From: Tabrizicola sp. TH137
Lineage (GTDB): Bacteria > Pseudomonadota > Alphaproteobacteria > Rhodobacterales > Rhodobacteraceae
NCBI RefSeq assembly: GCF_002855575.1
Contig: NZ_PKRQ01000005.1
Location: forward strand, 310,001-374,000
DNA: 64,000 nucleotides
Direction: 5' to 3'
Below, piece by piece: positions 18,060 through 27,736 of the stretch. Numbering within the stretch: the first letter of the stretch is position 1; the number at the start of each line of letters is the position of its first letter. The position numbers and the translations under genes are program-made. The notes under the pieces were generated by a model. It was not told the origin of the DNA. It saw only the letters and a list, made by a program, of their open reading frames with translations, and made no database searches.

Positions 18060-18749
18060 TCAGATCCAGTCGAGATTGACGCGGGTGATGGGGAAACGCG
18101 CCGCCATCCGCGCGCGCAGGGCGGCGAAACGGGGGGCGAGATGGGCAAACTTCTTCTCATGGGTTTCGGCCACCAGAAGCTGGATATGGTCGAAGAGGTC
18201 CGTCCCCTCCATCGCCTCCAGCAAGTCCAGTTCCGCCCCTTCGATATCTATCTTCACAAAGGCCACGCGGCCATGCTCGGCCACCAGCCCGCGCAGGAAG
18301 GCGGGAAAGTCGATGACGGTGACATCCACCCCCTCGGCATCCGCCATCCGCCGCCCGCCCGCCACGATGCTGGACGAGACGGAGGCGCCATCGGGATTGG
18401 CCTCCCAGCCTTCGGCGCGCTGCAACCGGAACGTGCCTGCCACGGCCCCGACGGCGGCCTGATGGAAGGTGATGTTGTCGCGCCCCGCCAGCCCCGCCCG
18501 CAGCCTGGCAAAGGTATAGGGGTCAGGCTCGAAGGCATGGACCCGCGCGCCGCTATCGGCCAGCAGTTCCGTCACCGCGCCCATATTGGCCCCGCAATCC
18601 ACCACCACATCGCGCGGCCCCAGCATCGACACGATGCCTTGCAGCATCCCCTTGGCATAGGCGCGCCGCCCGTCATTGCCGGGATGCCGAAAGGCCCGGT
18701 CGCGGGATCGTTCGATGGCCGTCCGGGGGCGGGGGGCGGGGTCCGGCAT
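18060..18749 (-). CDS. FkbM-family SAM-dependent methyltransferase
   Basis: 229 residues from MPDPAPRPRTAIERS, preceded by GAGGTG. The SAM-binding core is DVVVDCGANMGAVTELLADSG, HAFEPDPYTFARLR and NITFHQAAVG. The FkbM signature VAFVKIDIEGAELDLLEAM follows. FkbM enzymes O-methylate sugars or polyketides; the substrate here is unknown. The gene lies 3 bp before glyS and 7 bp after the DUF6446-like gene, so it is embedded in the glycyl-tRNA synthetase operon. Confidence 0.9.
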   Translation of the reverse strand: MPDPAPRPRTAIERSRDRAFRHPGNDGRRAYAKGMLQGIVSMLGPRDVVVDCGANMGAVTELLADSGARVHAFEPDPYTFARLRAGLAGRDNITFHQAAVGAVAGTFRLQRAEGWEANPDGASVSSSIVAGGRRMADAEGVDVTVIDFPAFLRGLVAEHGRVAFVKIDIEGAELDLLEAMEGTDLFDHIQLLVAETHEKKFAHLAPRFAALRARMAARFPITRVNLDWI

Positions 18750-18756
18750 GAACACC

Positions 18757-19284
18757 TCAGGGACTGGAACTGGCAGGCGCACACGCGCCCGCACCGGACC
18801 CGCCGCTGAAGGCGGCCTGCCCGCAGGCGTTCAACTGATGCCAGGCAAAGGCCCGGCCATCGGGAAAGACCGCGACCACACGGTCCACGCCGGGATGGAT
18901 CTCCGCTTCCGAGAGGAAGGCGATCGCCTCCCCCTTCTCCAGCGCCGCACCGATCGCCGCCGCGTCGAAACAGTCGAACCAGCCCGGCGCGACATTCGGC
19001 ACAGCATCTTCATAGATGCGATAGGTCTCGGTCAGCATCGCCTGCGTCATCGGCGTGCGGAAACAGGCGCGGAACCGGATCGGGCTGCTTTCGCTGTCGA
19101 TCCCCGTCACCTCTTCCGCGATGATCGGCTCGGCCACCCCGCCCTCGATCAGGGTCAGGCGGATTTCCGCCCCCGGCTCGAAGGTCACCTCCTCGTAGAA
19201 GGCATGGACCTGCAACCAGTACATCGCGATCCCCGCGACCAGCCCGATCAGCACGATGGCGCCCCCGACGATCTTGCCATTCAC
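18757..19284 (-). CDS. DUF6446-like membrane-anchored protein
   Basis: 175 residues starting at GTG ([14 protein letters not shown]), overlapping the glyQ stop as GTGA (19281-19284). One N-terminal hydrophobic helix (residues ~4-24) anchors a periplasmic domain with several cysteines ([24 protein letters not shown]). It resembles the small protein found beside glyQ in Rhodobacteraceae and annotated DUF6446, from memory. Function unknown. Confidence 0.75.
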   Translation of the reverse strand: MNGKIVGGAIVLIGLVAGIAMYWLQVHAFYEEVTFEPGAEIRLTLIEGGVAEPIIAEEVTGIDSESSPIRFRACFRTPMTQAMLTETYRIYEDAVPNVAPGWFDCFDAAAIGAALEKGEAIAFLSEAEIHPGVDRVVAVFPDGRAFAWHQLNACGQAAFSGGSGAGACAPASSSP

Positions 19285-20234
19285 GCCGCCGCCCCCCCCG
19301 AAGCGCCCCCAGATGCGCCACCGGCCTCGGTCGTCACGAAAGCATCGGCGCATTTCTTGGCCAGCGCCCGCACCCGCCCGATATAGGCCTGCCGCTCGGT
19401 GACAGAGATCACCCCCCGCGCGTCCAGCAGGTTGAACAGATGGCTGGCCTTGATGCACTGGTCATAGGCCGGATGCGCCATCACGATCCGCTTGCCGTTC
19501 TTCGGGTCAATCGCGTCGAAGGCCAGCAGCCTTTCGCATTCGGCCTCGGCATCCTTGAAATGCTGGAACAGCATCTCGGTCGTCGCCCCGTCGAAATTGT
19601 GGCGGCTGTATTCCTCTTCCGTCTGGCGGAAGATGTCGCCGTATTTCAACGGGATGGGCGATTGCGGATCGTTGAAGGGCATCTCCATCACATGGTCGAT
19701 CCCCAGCACATACATCGCCAGCCGCTCCAGCCCATAGGTCAGCTCGCCCGAAACCGGGCGGCAGTCATGCCCGCCGACCTGCTGGAAATAGGTGAACTGG
19801 CTCACCTCCATCCCGTCGCACCAGACCTCCCAGCCCAGGCCCCAGGCGCCCAGCGTCGGGCTTTCCCAGTCATCCTCGACGAAGCGGATGTCATGCACCG
19901 CCGGATCAAGCCCGATCGCCCGCAGCGACCCCAGATACAGCTCCTGCAAATCCGGGGGCGAGGGTTTGATGATGACCTGATACTGATAGTAATGCTGCAA
20001 CCGGTTCGGGTTCTCGCCATAGCGCCCGTCCGTCGGGCGGCGCGACGGCTGCACATAGGCCGCGGCCCATGCCTTCGACCCCAGCGCGCGCAGCGTGGTC
20101 GCCGGATGGAAGGTCCCCGCCCCCACCTCCATGTCATAGGGTTGCAGCACCGCACAGCCCTTGGCGGCCCAATAGGCTTGCAGACGCAGGATGATCTCCT
20201 GAAAGCTGCGGGGAAGCGTCGCGCTGTCAGCCAT
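19281..20234 (-). CDS. glyQ: Glycyl-tRNA synthetase alpha subunit
   Basis: 317 residues from [22 protein letters not shown]. This subunit holds the class II aminoacylation site for glycine. Hallmarks are [85 protein letters not shown] and [11 protein letters not shown]. It heads a minus-strand operon running glyQ, DUF6446-like, fkbM, glyS and the PPDK-like gene. It is divergent from the pseudoprotease gene (140-bp gap). Confidence 0.97.
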   Translation of the reverse strand: MADSATLPRSFQEIILRLQAYWAAKGCAVLQPYDMEVGAGTFHPATTLRALGSKAWAAAYVQPSRRPTDGRYGENPNRLQHYYQYQVIIKPSPPDLQELYLGSLRAIGLDPAVHDIRFVEDDWESPTLGAWGLGWEVWCDGMEVSQFTYFQQVGGHDCRPVSGELTYGLERLAMYVLGIDHVMEMPFNDPQSPIPLKYGDIFRQTEEEYSRHNFDGATTEMLFQHFKDAEAECERLLAFDAIDPKNGKRIVMAHPAYDQCIKASHLFNLLDARGVISVTERQAYIGRVRALAKKCADAFVTTEAGGASGGASGGAAA

Positions 20235-20374
20235 GACCGGGCCCTCTTGAAAACCGCCCCCTCCATAGGCAAGAGGCTGACAGGGGTCAATCCTTGCAAA
20301 CCCGTCCCGGAAAGCACGTGCATCCGGTGGCTGCTCTGCTAGGCTCCGGCCCGCCCTGAACATGGAATTGTCGA

Positions 20375-22132
20375 ATGCTCCGTCTGGCTCTTGCCGTCCT
20401 GACCCTCGGTCTGTTTCTTCTCCCCCCGGGTCCGGCATCTGCCCAAGAGGCCGGCGAGGTCTATCTCCAGATCGAAGCCAAGCCCGACCTCGCCCAGGCG
20501 CGCGACCGGGCCGAGGCCTGGACCGCCTTATTCGACAATGTGCAGGGTTTCGTGGTGCCATCCGGCTGGCATGTCATCGCGCTCGGCCCCTTCGACCGCG
20601 CCGATGCCGCCCTGCGGCTCGACAGCCTGAAACGCGAAAACCTCGTTCCGCGTGACAGTTTCGTCAGCGACGGGTCGAATTACCGCGCGCGGTTCTGGCC
20701 CCCCGAAGGCAGCGTGACGCCCGCCCCCGAACCCGCCCCCGATACGACCGCCGCAGACGCGGCAGCAGCCGACCCCGCCCCGCAGAACCCGGCCCTGCCC
20801 GATGAAAGCGTGGAAGAGGCCCGCGCCTCCGAATCCCTGCTCACCCAGCAGGAACGCGAATTGATCCAGACCGCGCTCAAATGGTTCGGCTTCTACGACA
20901 GCACCATAGACGGCGCCTTCGGGCGCGGCACCCGCGCCTCCATGCAGGGCTGGCAAGAGGCGAACGGGTTCGAACCGACGGGCATCCTCACCACGCTCCA
21001 GCGCGGCACCCTCGTCGCCAATTACCAGGCCGAACAGGCCGCGCTCGGCCTCGACACGATCACCGAGGCCGAGGCCGGCATCGAAGTCACCCTTCCCACC
21101 GCCCTCCTCGCCTTCGACCATTACGAACCGCCCTTCGTCCATTTCACCGCCAAGGACGGGTCGGATGACCTGCGCATCACGCTGATCTCGCTTCCCGGCG
21201 ACCAGGCCGCGCTCTACGCGCTCTATGACACGCTCCAGACCCTTACCATCATGCCCACCACCGGCCCGCGCGAACGCGGCGAACGCAGCTTCACCCTGCG
21301 GGGCGAAAGCGCGACCGTGGTATCGCAAGCCTATGCCGAACTGTCGCGCGGTCTGGTCAAGGGCTGGATCGTGACCTGGAACCCCGCCGCCGACCTGCCC
21401 ATCGACCGCATCCTCCCCGCCGTCGAGGCCAGCTTCCGCCCCGTCGGCGACCGCGCCCTCGACCCCGGCATCGTGCCGATGGACGATGCCACGAAGGCCG
21501 GGCTCCTCGCCGGGCTCGAGGTGCGCAAGCCCCGCCTCTCCGCCTCCGGCTTCTTCGTCGATGCCGAAGGCCGCGTCCTGACCAGCGCCGCCACCGTCGC
21601 GCAATGCGCCCGCATCACGCTCGACACCACGACCGAGGCGCGCGTCGCCCTCTCCGATCCCGCGACAGGCATCGCCCTCCTGACCCCCGCCACCCCGGTC
21701 TCGCCCCCCGCCACTGCCGAATTCCAGCTTGCCCCCGATCGCATCGGGGCCGAGATCGCCGTCGCCGGCTACAGCTATGGCGAGGCGCTCCCCGCCCCCG
21801 TCCTGACCTTCGGCACGCTGGAGGCAGGCCAAGGCCTGCAAGGCGAACAGGGCCTGAAACGCCTCGCCCTCACCGCCCTTCCCGGCGATGCAGGCGGCCC
21901 TGTGGTGGACAATACCGGCGCCGTCCTCGGGCTTCTCCTGCCCGCCTCCGACGACCCCGCCCGCATCCTGCCCGATGGCGTCTCCTTCGCCGCGACCGGC
22001 CCGGCCATTGCCGCAGCGCTGGCCACGCAGGGCGTCACGCTGGCGCAATCCGCCCGCCGCGGCGCGCTCCCGCCCGAAGACCTGGCCCGCCAGACGGCAC
22101 GGATGACGGTCCTCGTCTCCTGCTGGGACTGA
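20375..22132 (+). CDS. Secreted SPOR / peptidoglycan-binding protein with inactive trypsin-like domain
   Basis: 585 residues. A signal peptide ([21 protein letters not shown]) is followed by a SPOR-like region (~28-110). A Pro/Ala linker and a PG_binding_1 domain come next ([32 protein letters not shown], ~155-205). A middle domain precedes a C-terminal trypsin/DegP-like domain (~390-570). The protease motifs are degenerate: TNAHVV becomes TSAATV (His to Ala406) and GNSGGP becomes GDAGGP (Ser to Ala506). It should therefore be a non-catalytic binding protein in the periplasm at peptidoglycan. It is a single gene divergent from glyQ. Confidence 0.85.
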   Translation: MLRLALAVLTLGLFLLPPGPASAQEAGEVYLQIEAKPDLAQARDRAEAWTALFDNVQGFVVPSGWHVIALGPFDRADAALRLDSLKRENLVPRDSFVSDGSNYRARFWPPEGSVTPAPEPAPDTTAADAAAADPAPQNPALPDESVEEARASESLLTQQERELIQTALKWFGFYDSTIDGAFGRGTRASMQGWQEANGFEPTGILTTLQRGTLVANYQAEQAALGLDTITEAEAGIEVTLPTALLAFDHYEPPFVHFTAKDGSDDLRITLISLPGDQAALYALYDTLQTLTIMPTTGPRERGERSFTLRGESATVVSQAYAELSRGLVKGWIVTWNPAADLPIDRILPAVEASFRPVGDRALDPGIVPMDDATKAGLLAGLEVRKPRLSASGFFVDAEGRVLTSAATVAQCARITLDTTTEARVALSDPATGIALLTPATPVSPPATAEFQLAPDRIGAEIAVAGYSYGEALPAPVLTFGTLEAGQGLQGEQGLKRLALTALPGDAGGPVVDNTGAVLGLLLPASDDPARILPDGVSFAATGPAIAAALATQGVTLAQSARRGALPPEDLARQTARMTVLVSCWD

Positions 22133-22178
22133 TGCTGTCGGTCCTGACCCTGCCGGGCCAGCTTCTGCCGGGCCTCAC

Positions 22179-23627
22179 TCACCCCCGCCAGAAACGCGGC
22201 AGGAACAGGATATAGACGGCGACCAGTTCCAGCCGCCCCATCAGCATGCCAAAGATCATGATGGCCTTCGCCGCCGCCGGAAACTCCAGCAGCGCGCCGG
22301 TCGGATGCACCTCCGGCCCGAAGGCGGGGCCGACATTGGCAATCGCCGTCCAGGCCGCCGTCACCGCCGTCTTCACCTCCAGCCCCGCCAGCGACAGCGC
22401 CACCGCCAACAGACCGAAGCTCAGCATGAACAGCGTGAAGAAGGCGATCACCGCATTCAGCACATCCTCGTCCACCGCCCGCCCGTCATAGCGCAGCCGC
22501 GCCACCAGGTTCGGCTCGAACAGCCGCCGCACCTGCAACCTCGCCGCCTCCAGCAGGATCAGCCAGCGGAACACCTTCACCGAACAGCCCGTCGAAGAGG
22601 TGCAGCCCCCGATCAGCCCGGTGATGAACAGCACCGCAAAGGGAAAGGCCCCCCAGCCCGAAAGATCGGCGCTCGTGAACCCTGTCCCGGAAAAGATCGA
22701 CACCACGTTGAAGGCGGCTTCCCGCAAGACCACCTCCAGCGGCAGGTCATGCGTCATCACCTCATAGACCACGATCACCCCGATCGCATAGGCGTTCCAG
22801 CGCAGATAGGCCCGCACCTGCCGGTCCTTCCACAAGGGCTGCCAATCCCCCTGCCAGGCCTGGATGAAGCGGATGAAGGGCAGGCTGCCCAGCAGCATGA
22901 AGACGATGGCGGCATATTCCAGCGGCCCCGCGAATTTCGCAAAAGACTGGTCCGAGGTCGAAAATCCCCCCGTCGATACGGTCGAAAGCGCATGGGCCAC
23001 CGCATCGAACCCGCTCATCCCCAAGACCGCATAGGTCAGCGCGCAGGCCACCGTAATCACCACATAGATCTGCACCAGCGCGGCCGAGATATCGAGGGCG
23101 CGCGGCAGCACCTTTCCCAGCGTGTCAAACCCTTCCGACCGGAAGAACTGCATCCCGCCGACCTTCATCACCGGCAGGAACAGCATCGCCACGATGACGA
23201 TGCCAAGCCCCCCCAGCCAGTGCAGCATCACCCGCCACAGGTTCACCCCCATCGGCAGGTCATCAATGCCGACAAAGACCGTGGCCCCCGTCGTCGTCAG
23301 CCCCGACGTCGCCTCAAAGATCGCGTCCAGCCAGCCGACCCCCGGCGCCCCCAGAACAAAGGGCAGCGCCCCGAAGAAACAGGCCGCGACCCAGGTCAGC
23401 ACCGTCATCAGAAAGACCTGCGGCACCGTCAGCGCGGCCTGCAACGCATTCGCCGTGGCAAGGGCCACTGCGCCCCCGACCAGCACGCAGATCAGCCCCG
23501 CTTGAAGGAAGGCCCGCCAGTTCGGGTCCCCCGCCGTCCAGTCAAGGATCATGGGAAAGCCCATCATCCCGCCCAGCGCGACGGTCACCAGACCGCAGAC
23601 ATGGGCGACGGGTCTCAAATCAATCAT
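22179..23627 (-). CDS. TrkH-family potassium uptake channel subunit (copy 1)
   Basis: 482 residues with about ten membrane segments, the normal TrkH/KtrB length. Four pore-loop repeats are recognisable, including TTTGATVF, VSTGGFSTSDQSF, FSGTGFTSADLSGW and AIANVGPAFGPEVHPTG. The invariant Gly of each selectivity filter is present. TrkH pairs with cytosolic TrkA to import K+; no trkA is in the window. A second TrkH gene lies immediately upstream on the same strand (75-bp gap). Confidence 0.93.
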   Translation of the reverse strand: MIDLRPVAHVCGLVTVALGGMMGFPMILDWTAGDPNWRAFLQAGLICVLVGGAVALATANALQAALTVPQVFLMTVLTWVAACFFGALPFVLGAPGVGWLDAIFEATSGLTTTGATVFVGIDDLPMGVNLWRVMLHWLGGLGIVIVAMLFLPVMKVGGMQFFRSEGFDTLGKVLPRALDISAALVQIYVVITVACALTYAVLGMSGFDAVAHALSTVSTGGFSTSDQSFAKFAGPLEYAAIVFMLLGSLPFIRFIQAWQGDWQPLWKDRQVRAYLRWNAYAIGVIVVYEVMTHDLPLEVVLREAAFNVVSIFSGTGFTSADLSGWGAFPFAVLFITGLIGGCTSSTGCSVKVFRWLILLEAARLQVRRLFEPNLVARLRYDGRAVDEDVLNAVIAFFTLFMLSFGLLAVALSLAGLEVKTAVTAAWTAIANVGPAFGPEVHPTGALLEFPAAAKAIMIFGMLMGRLELVAVYILFLPRFWRG

Positions 23628-23682
23628 GGGGCGAAAGTGCGGTCTGCCCCCGCCTCTGTCAACACAGGGAACGGGTGATTTG

Positions 23683-23701
23683 ATTACGTAAATTACGTAA
23701 T
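23683..23701. repeat. AT-rich palindrome between trkH genes
   Basis: ATTACGTAA, a single A, then TTACGTAAT: two TTACGTAA palindromes in a 19-bp dyad. It touches the stop codon region of the upstream trkH. A one-base loop makes a simple hairpin unlikely, so a protein-binding site is more plausible than a terminator. Confidence 0.45.
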
Positions 23702-23702
23702 T

Positions 23703-25151
23703 TTATCTCTGCCAGAACCGCGGCAGCACCAGCACGAAGATCGTCAGCAACCCGAGCCGACCCAGCAGCATCGCCAGCGTCATGATCCACTTCGCCGCAT
23801 CCGGGAAATCGACAAAGGTCCCCGTCCGCTCCACCATGGGCCCGAAACCGTATCCGATATTCCCCAGCGCCGTCCAAACCGCGAAAAGCGAGGATGTCGT
23901 ATCGACCCCCGTCAGGGTCATGGCCACGGTCAGGACGCCCAAAGTCAGGATGAAGCCCGCAACATAAAGCATCAGCGCATCCAGAACATCCGCCCCGACC
24001 GTCCGCCCGTCATACTTCACCGGGCTCACCCGCCCCGGAGTCACGATCTGGCGCAATTGCTGGATCAGCGCCGCCGCGGCCAATTGCACCCGGAACACGG
24101 TCAGCCCGGACGCACTCGACCCCGAACAGGCCCCGATGATCCCGATCACGAAAGCCACGATCAGCATGTAGCCATCCCAGAGCGGGAAGGACCCCGAGAA
24201 GAAGCCAGTAGAAGACATGATCGAGGTCAGGTTGAACAGGCTTTCCCGGAAGACATCCTCGAACTCCATGTCCGAGGTGAACCACCGCCAGAGCGTGACG
24301 GTTCCCACGGCAAGGCCCAGCACCTTCACATAGGCCCGCACCTGACTGTCTTGCCACAGCGGCCGCGAATCCCCGTTCACAAGCTGCACATAGCGCACAT
24401 AGGGCAGGCTCCCGAGGAACATGAACAGCGCCCCCAGATACTCCCCCGCCCCGATATACTCGTTGAAAGACCCATCGCGCGGCGAAAACCCGCCCGTCGC
24501 GATGGCGGCCATCGCATGCACCGTCGCATCCAGCGCATTCATCCCGATCGCCGCGAAGGTCAGCCCCGCAATCACGATCAGCCCCAGATAGACCCCCAGC
24601 AACTGCTTGGCGAGGTCCGTCGCCCGCGGCACCGCCTTGCCGAAAGTGTCAAACCCTTCGGTCCGGAAGAACTGCATCCCCCCCACCCGCATCACCGGCA
24701 GGAAGATCATCGCCACGAAGGCGATCCCCAACCCCCCGGCCGCGTTCAGCAGGCCCCGCCACAGGTTCATCCCCGCGGGCATCCCGTCCAGCCCGTAGAT
24801 CACCGTCGCCCCCGTGGTGGTGATGCCCGACACCGCCTCGAAATAGGCTTCGGTGAAATGCAGGTTCGGCACGCCCAGCATGAAGGGCAGCCCGGCAAAG
24901 ACCGGCAGCCCGAACCAGATCACCGCCGTCAGAAGATAGGCCTGCCGCACATCGAAAGACCCGCGCAGCCCATTGGCCGTCGCCAGCGCGATCAGCCCCC
25001 CGATCCCCCCGGTAATCACCGCCGAAAACAACAGCGCCGAGGCATTCTCATCCCCGGCGCTCCAGTCAATGGCGGCAGGCCCAAGCATCAGGATCGCCAG
25101 CACGATCAGGATGCGACCGAAAACATAGGCGATGGGCCGGAAATCAACCAT
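23703..25151 (-). CDS. TrkH-family potassium uptake channel subunit (copy 2)
   Basis: 482 residues, the same length as its neighbour and clearly paralogous: both share RVGGMQFFR(S/T)EGFDT(L/F)GK near the second pore repeat. Filter-region motifs include TTTGATVIYG, IATGGFSPRDGSF, SSTGFFSGSFPLW and ALGNIGYGFGPMVERTG. It is a K+ transporter in the inner membrane. Sequence divergence suggests old duplication or separate functions rather than recent copying. Confidence 0.93.
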   Translation of the reverse strand: MVDFRPIAYVFGRILIVLAILMLGPAAIDWSAGDENASALLFSAVITGGIGGLIALATANGLRGSFDVRQAYLLTAVIWFGLPVFAGLPFMLGVPNLHFTEAYFEAVSGITTTGATVIYGLDGMPAGMNLWRGLLNAAGGLGIAFVAMIFLPVMRVGGMQFFRTEGFDTFGKAVPRATDLAKQLLGVYLGLIVIAGLTFAAIGMNALDATVHAMAAIATGGFSPRDGSFNEYIGAGEYLGALFMFLGSLPYVRYVQLVNGDSRPLWQDSQVRAYVKVLGLAVGTVTLWRWFTSDMEFEDVFRESLFNLTSIMSSTGFFSGSFPLWDGYMLIVAFVIGIIGACSGSSASGLTVFRVQLAAAALIQQLRQIVTPGRVSPVKYDGRTVGADVLDALMLYVAGFILTLGVLTVAMTLTGVDTTSSLFAVWTALGNIGYGFGPMVERTGTFVDFPDAAKWIMTLAMLLGRLGLLTIFVLVLPRFWQR

Positions 25152-25206
25152 GGTGGGCCAAGTGCTACAGCCCCTGCCCGCCCCCGGTCAACGACAACGC
25201 GTCGGA

Positions 25207-26298
25207 TCAGCCGACGTGATACAGCGTCTGGAACAGGCGCGGATCAAGGCTTTCCGCCGCAAAGGTCGGGCCTTCGGTCAGAACGCTCACCGCGTCATGG
25301 CTGTGCAGGCTTTCCTGATGGCTGGCCACGATGCGGAAATCGCCGATCCGCCCGTCGCCCTTCAGAGCCTGGCAGAAGGACCGCGCCGCATCCTCCACGA
25401 AAATCGGGTTCGCGGCGTTCAGCTCCGCAAAGGCCTGCTCATCCTCGCGCTTCACCATCACCTGCGTCTCGGTCGGCACCGCCTCGCGCGCCAGGTCGAT
25501 CAGGTCCTCGAACCACAGCCGCTTGCCCGGCTTCACCTCCACCGAAATCCGCGCCACCGACCGCTGCGAATGCGGCGTGGCCAGTTGTCCCCGCGTGCGG
25601 CGGGCATGTTCCGACAGTTCCAGCGAACAGGGGCAGGTCGAGGAATAGACAAAGTCCAGATGCATGATCTTCTTGCGCACCCCGGCCACGTCCACCAGTT
25701 CCAGCGCGATATCGTAATACTGCCAGCCGGAAAGACCCGACCGCAACGACCCCACCTTCACCGGGAAGGAGAACCGCATCTGGATGCGCGCATCAAAGCT
25801 TTCCAGATCGCGCTTGTAATCCTCCAGCGCGTGCTCGATCACGGCAAAGCTGAAATCCCGTTCGGCATGGGCATAGAAGGACCGCATGATGCGGCTCATG
25901 TTGATGCCCTTCTTCTCGGCCTCAAGGCTGACCGTCCCGGTCACGCTGGTCTCCAGCATGATCTCGCCATTGTCGCGGGTGCGATAGCGGATCGGCAGGC
26001 GGAAATTCGAAATCCCCACATGCTGGATCAGCGCCTTCTCGCCCCGGATCAGGCTTGCAGGCCCGTTCTGCAAGTCGGGCAGGCTGTCCTTGTAGACGGA
26101 ATCCACCACGAAATCAGACGGATAGGCGCGCGACAGCGCCGGATAGCCCTCGCCCGGAATCAGATAGGCGACCGAGGAATCCAGCGTCGCGATCTCGGCA
26201 TCCGAGGCCTTCCCCGCCCAGCGCCGCAGCACGGCCAGTGCCGCCTCCGCCTCTTCGCGGGAAGGCTGGCGGTCAAGTTCGGGGGTATGGATATTCAT
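25207..26298 (-). CDS. folE2: GTP cyclohydrolase IB
   Basis: 363 residues. FolE2 converts GTP to dihydroneopterin triphosphate, the first step of folate synthesis, and replaces FolE. Family blocks are GINMSRIMRSFYAHAERDFSF, MRFSFPVKVGSLRSGLSG, FVYSSTCPCSLELSEHARRT (metal-binding Cys region) and TPHSQRSVARISVEV. It supplies the substrate chain for folB and folP elsewhere in the window. The 5' leader can form a GGGCCTTCGG / CCGAAGGGCCC hairpin (complement of 26363-26400). Confidence 0.95.
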   Translation of the reverse strand: MNIHTPELDRQPSREEAEAALAVLRRWAGKASDAEIATLDSSVAYLIPGEGYPALSRAYPSDFVVDSVYKDSLPDLQNGPASLIRGEKALIQHVGISNFRLPIRYRTRDNGEIMLETSVTGTVSLEAEKKGINMSRIMRSFYAHAERDFSFAVIEHALEDYKRDLESFDARIQMRFSFPVKVGSLRSGLSGWQYYDIALELVDVAGVRKKIMHLDFVYSSTCPCSLELSEHARRTRGQLATPHSQRSVARISVEVKPGKRLWFEDLIDLAREAVPTETQVMVKREDEQAFAELNAANPIFVEDAARSFCQALKGDGRIGDFRIVASHQESLHSHDAVSVLTEGPTFAAESLDPRLFQTLYHVG

Positions 26299-26498
26299 GG
26301 TCTTGCCTTTCGGTTCGGGCGGGTTCCCCCGCCGTCAATGTCAACAGGTTTTACGCAGCCAAGGGCCCTTCGGATCACCGCGCCCGCGCCCCGAAGGCCC
26401 GGACGAAGGTCGAATATAGGCGTTCCGCCATCACAATGAAATGACGACGGACGCACAGATTGCACCCGTTTCCGACATTGACCTACCCCTTTCGGAGA

Positions 26499-27677
26499 CT
26501 AGGCCCGCGCCAGCGCCTGCCGCAGGTCCGCGATCAGGTCTTCGGCATCCTCCAGCCCCACCGACAGCCGGATCAGGCCGGGCGTGATCCCCAGCTTGTC
26601 CTTCTGCTCCTGCGGCAGCCGTTGATGGGTGGTCGTGGCCGGATGGGTGGCAATCGTCTTGGCATCGCCCAGATTGTTGGAAATCTTGGCGATCTCAAGC
26701 GCGTTCATGAAACGGAACGCCGCCTCTTTCCCGCCCTTGACCTCAAAGGTCACCAGCGTCCCGCCCGATCCCATCTGCGCCATGGCCAGATCATGCTGCG
26801 GATGGCTTTCCAGCCCCGGATAGATCACCCGCGACACGCGGCCCTCCCCCTCCAGCGCCCGCGCCACCTGCAAGGCCGCCTCCGCCATCGCCCGGCAGCG
26901 CAGATCCAGCGTCGCCATCCCGTTCAGATGCATCCAGGCGGTGAAGGGGCTCATCGACCCGCCGGTATGCTTCATATAGGGTTCCAGCACCTTGCGGATC
27001 CACTCCTTCGACCCGCAGACCACCCCGCCCAGCGCGCGCCCCTGCCCGTCGATATGCTTGGTGGTGGAATAGACCACCACATCCGCCCCCTGCTCCACCG
27101 CGCGGGAAAAGATCGGCGTGGCAAAGACATTGTCCACGATCACAACCGCACCCACCGCATGGGCAATCTCGGAAACCGAACGGATATCCACCAGCTCCAG
27201 CGTCGGGTTCGACATGGATTCGAAGAACACCGCCTTCGTACCCGGCACCACGGCGGCCCGCCACTGGTCCAGATCGGCCCCATCCACGAAGGTCACCTTC
27301 ACGCCATAGCGCGTCAGCACCTCCTCCAGAATGTAAAGGCAGGACCCGAACAGCGCGCGGGAACTCACCACATGATCCCCGGCCCGCAGCATCGCGGTCA
27401 GCGCCCCGTTCACCGCCGCCATGCCGGAGGCGGTCGCAAAGGCATCCTCCGTCCCCTCCAGCGCGGCGATCCGCTCCTCGAACATCCGCGTCGTGGGGTT
27501 GCCATAGCGGGCATAGATGAACTCATCCTCCCCCGCCTTCACGAACCGCGCCTCGGCGCTCTCGGCGCTCTCATAGGCGAAGCCTTGCGTCAGGAAGATC
27601 GCTTCCGCCATCTCGCCATACTGGCTGCGGCGGGTTCCCTCATGCACCAGCTTCGTGCGCGTCTTCCAGTCGGTCAT
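26499..27677 (-). CDS. metZ: O-succinylhomoserine sulfhydrylase
   Basis: 392 residues from MTDWKTRTKLVHEGTRRSQYGE. A Cys/Met-metabolism PLP enzyme that makes homocysteine from O-succinylhomoserine and sulfide. Motifs include YARYGNPTTRMFEERIAALEG, ASGMAAVNGAL, IVDNVFATP and the PLP lysine in VVYSTTKHIDGQGR, ending with TTTHQRLPQEQ and IRLSVGLEDAEDLIADL. Motif spacing suits MetZ better than MetC or MetY, but these are hard to separate by eye. Expression is controlled by the SAM-II riboswitch directly upstream. Confidence 0.92.
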   Translation of the reverse strand: MTDWKTRTKLVHEGTRRSQYGEMAEAIFLTQGFAYESAESAEARFVKAGEDEFIYARYGNPTTRMFEERIAALEGTEDAFATASGMAAVNGALTAMLRAGDHVVSSRALFGSCLYILEEVLTRYGVKVTFVDGADLDQWRAAVVPGTKAVFFESMSNPTLELVDIRSVSEIAHAVGAVVIVDNVFATPIFSRAVEQGADVVVYSTTKHIDGQGRALGGVVCGSKEWIRKVLEPYMKHTGGSMSPFTAWMHLNGMATLDLRCRAMAEAALQVARALEGEGRVSRVIYPGLESHPQHDLAMAQMGSGGTLVTFEVKGGKEAAFRFMNALEIAKISNNLGDAKTIATHPATTTHQRLPQEQKDKLGITPGLIRLSVGLEDAEDLIADLRQALARA

Positions 27678-27698
27678 CGTCTGCGGCCCCCGGCCAAG

Positions 27699-27731
27699 AA
27701 AAAGCCCCGGCAAACCCAGAGGTGCCGGGGC
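27699..27731 (-). terminator. Riboswitch-linked intrinsic terminator in metZ leader
   Basis: On the minus strand GCCCCGGCA - loop - TGCCGGGGC is followed by TTTTT. It lies 22 bases before the metZ ATG. Its 5' arm and loop (GCCCCGGCACCTCT) are complementary to AGAGGTGAGGGG at the 3' end of the SAM-II element, giving an antiterminator. Confidence 0.85.
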
Positions 27732-27736
27732 ATCAT

